A stretch of DNA of 7,316 bases from Syntrophaceae bacterium (lineage in GTDB: Bacteria > Desulfobacterota > SM23-61). This document shows, one piece after another, positions 5,893 to 7,316 of the stretch. The position numbers were made by a program, and so were the translations under genes. The notes below the pieces were generated by a model, which was given only the letters and a program-made list of their open reading frames with translations, was not told the origin of the DNA and ran no database searches. Within the stretch, counting starts at the first letter, position 1. Each line of letters opens with the position of its first letter. The stretch is from assembly GCA_003154025.1 (NCBI GenBank), contig PMCE01000428.1:1992-9307 (forward strand), in the 5' to 3' direction.

Positions 5893-7316
5893 TTACTTTT
5901 TCCCCTTCTGTTCCGTCTTCGCCCAGGAGTCCCGCAGGGTCGCGGTCCGGTTGAACACCGGGGTGCCGAGGACCGAATCAACCGGGTCGACACAGAAGTA
6001 TCCCGTCCTCTCGAACTGGTACCGGCTTCCCGGCTCGGCTTTCGCCAGGCTCGGCTCCACGCGGGCTTCTTTCAAAACCTCCAGCGATTTCGGGTTCAGA
6101 TACTTCAGAAAATCGTCCCCCCCCTCCATGGGGTTGGCGACCTTGAAGAGCCGGTCGTAGAGGCGCACTTCAGCCGGGAGGGAATGATCCGCCGACACCC
6201 AGTGGATGGTGGCATCCACCTTGCGCCCGTCGGGAGCAAAGCCGCTGCGCGTCTCCGGGTCATAGGTGCAATGCACTTCCGTCACCTTGTCCGTCTGGGG
6301 ATCCTTCACTACGCTCACGCACTTCACGAAAAATCCGTACCGGAGGCGTACCTCCCGGCCTGGCGCCAGACGGAAGAATTTCTTCGGAGGGTTCTCCATG
6401 AAATCCTCCTGGTCGATGTACAACACCCGGGAGAAAGGAACCTTCCGGGACCCCATGGCGGGATTCTGGGGGTGGTAGGGGGAGTCAAACTCCTCCACCC
6501 GGCCTGCCGGGTAGTTGTCGATCACCAACCGGAGAGGATGCAGCACAGCCATGACCCTCGGGGCTCTGGCGTTCAGGTCCTCCCGGACACAGTTTTCTAG
6601 CAGGGCCACATCGACGACGCTGTCGTTCTTGGCCACCCCGATGCGGGCGCAGAAGTCGCGGATGGCCTCGGGGGTATAGCCCCTTCTCCGCAGCCCCGCC
6701 ACGGTGGGCATCCGGGGGTCATCCCATCCGGAAACACTCTTTCTCTGCACGAGCTCGATCAGTCTCCGTTTGCTCAAAATCGTGTAGCTGAGGTTGAGGC
6801 GCGCAAACTCGATCTGCTGGGGATGGTACACCTTCAACTCGTCCAGGATCCAATCGTACAGGGGACGGTTGTTCTCGAATTCCAGCGTACAGATCGAATG
6901 GGTGATCCCCTCGATGGAGTCGGACAGGCAGTGGGCGAAGTCGTACATGGGGTAGATGAGCCACTGGTTGCCGGTTCGGTAGTGGGGTTCTTTTTTGATG
7001 CGGAAGATGACCGGGTCCCGCAGGGTGATATTGGGAGAGGCCATATCGATCTTGGCCCGGAGCACATGGCTCCCTTCCTCGAACTCTCCGGCCCGCATGC
7101 GCTGGAAAAGGTCCAGGCTTTCTTCCACCGAACGATTCCGGTAGGGGCTGTCTTTTCCCGGCTCGGTCAAGGTCCCCCGGTACTTCCGGATCTCCTCGGC
7201 GCTCAGGCTGCATACGTAGGCCTTCCCCAGTTGGATCAGGCGGAGGGCGTACTGGTAGAGCTGTTCATAGTAGTCGGAGGCATAGAACAGCCGGTCTTCC
7301 CAGTCGAAGCCCAGCC
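5893..7316 (-). CDS. glnS: Glutaminyl-tRNA synthetase (partial, N-terminus outside the window)
   Basis: This cytoplasmic class I aminoacyl-tRNA synthetase charges tRNA-Gln with glutamine using ATP. About 473 residues are present. The frame is open to the right edge, so roughly the first 95-100 residues, including the HIGH motif, are missing. Visible hallmarks in order are [67 protein letters not shown], and the KMSKS equivalent LSKRR (6763-6777). They are followed by [22 protein letters not shown] and [18 protein letters not shown], then the anticodon-binding beta-barrels with [35 protein letters not shown] and [17 protein letters not shown] at 7168-7170 is internal, not the start, because conserved sequence continues upstream of it. 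The end matches the usual GlnS C-terminus, with no extra YqeY-like domain. GlnS in bacteria outside gammaproteobacteria is patchy, since many use GatCAB instead. Confidence 0.97.
   Translation of the reverse strand, partial: LGFDWEDRLFYASDYYEQLYQYALRLIQLGKAYVCSLSAEEIRKYRGTLTEPGKDSPYRNRSVEESLDLFQRMRAGEFEEGSHVLRAKIDMASPNITLRDPVIFRIKKEPHYRTGNQWLIYPMYDFAHCLSDSIEGITHSICTLEFENNRPLYDWILDELKVYHPQQIEFARLNLSYTILSKRRLIELVQRKSVSGWDDPRMPTVAGLRRRGYTPEAIRDFCARIGVAKNDSVVDVALLENCVREDLNARAPRVMAVLHPLRLVIDNYPAGRVEEFDSPYHPQNPAMGSRKVPFSRVLYIDQEDFMENPPKKFFRLAPGREVRLRYGFFVKCVSVVKDPQTDKVTEVHCTYDPETRSGFAPDGRKVDATIHWVSADHSLPAEVRLYDRLFKVANPMEGGDDFLKYLNPKSLEVLKEARVEPSLAKAEPGSRYQFERTGYFCVDPVDSVLGTPVFNRTATLRDSWAKTEQKGKK

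Noticed and set aside
5645..6160. + strand open frame of 171 codons overlapping the 3' end of glnS
   Set aside because: More than half is antisense to conserved glnS sequence, and the rest has no domain, ribosome site or plausible composition.
6184..6600. + strand frame antisense to glnS with many His and Arg residues
   Set aside because: Typical shadow of a GC-rich conserved gene; glnS signatures are unbroken on the other strand.

Overview
The window looks like part of a bacterial chromosome, most plausibly from the Desulfobacterota/deltaproteobacteria. This assignment is inference. It rests on the moderately high GC of most genes, several TTG/ATG start choices, a bacterial-type glutaminyl-tRNA synthetase, an Arg-Asp-rich small membrane protein, and a palindromic repeat of the GTCATTC...GAATGAC kind common in that group. 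There is no tRNA, rRNA, CRISPR array or intact insertion sequence.

Left part (1-3533, + strand). A near-consensus sigma70-type promoter with an inverted repeat filling its spacer precedes an acyl-CoA carboxylase carboxyltransferase subunit (154-1701). Next comes an exported creatininase-family protein (1875-2813) whose frame is intact except for one in-frame TAA. A 69-base imperfect palindrome (2868-2936) separates it from a PaaI-like hotdog thioesterase (about 3039-3533). Carboxyltransferase and thioesterase both act on acyl-CoA, so a loose acyl-CoA theme is possible, but gaps of 170-225 bases argue against one tight operon.

Middle part (3534-5216). A 332-base gene-free stretch carries a hairpin and a short direct repeat. 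It leads into a class I SAM-dependent methyltransferase-like protein (3866-4921) of clearly lower GC than its neighbours. Right after it lies a decayed piece of a DUF4143-type AAA ATPase (about 4980-5153), then a strong bidirectional terminator (5171-5216). Low GC, gene debris and lack of linkage suggest an accessory segment.

Right part (5217-7316, - strand). A small single-pass membrane protein with three tandem DRRxxx hexapeptides (5237-5542) has its own promoter (5601-5629) and ends at the terminator. Upstream of it is a 263-base gene-free stretch, then glnS (5893 to the window edge), which lacks its N-terminus because the window stops.

I found no convincing new multi-gene system. The best leads are the operator-like repeat inside the first promoter, the atypical active-site loop of the carboxyltransferase, the stop-interrupted exported creatininase homologue, and the low-GC methyltransferase with QAPL in place of the usual NPPY-type motif.
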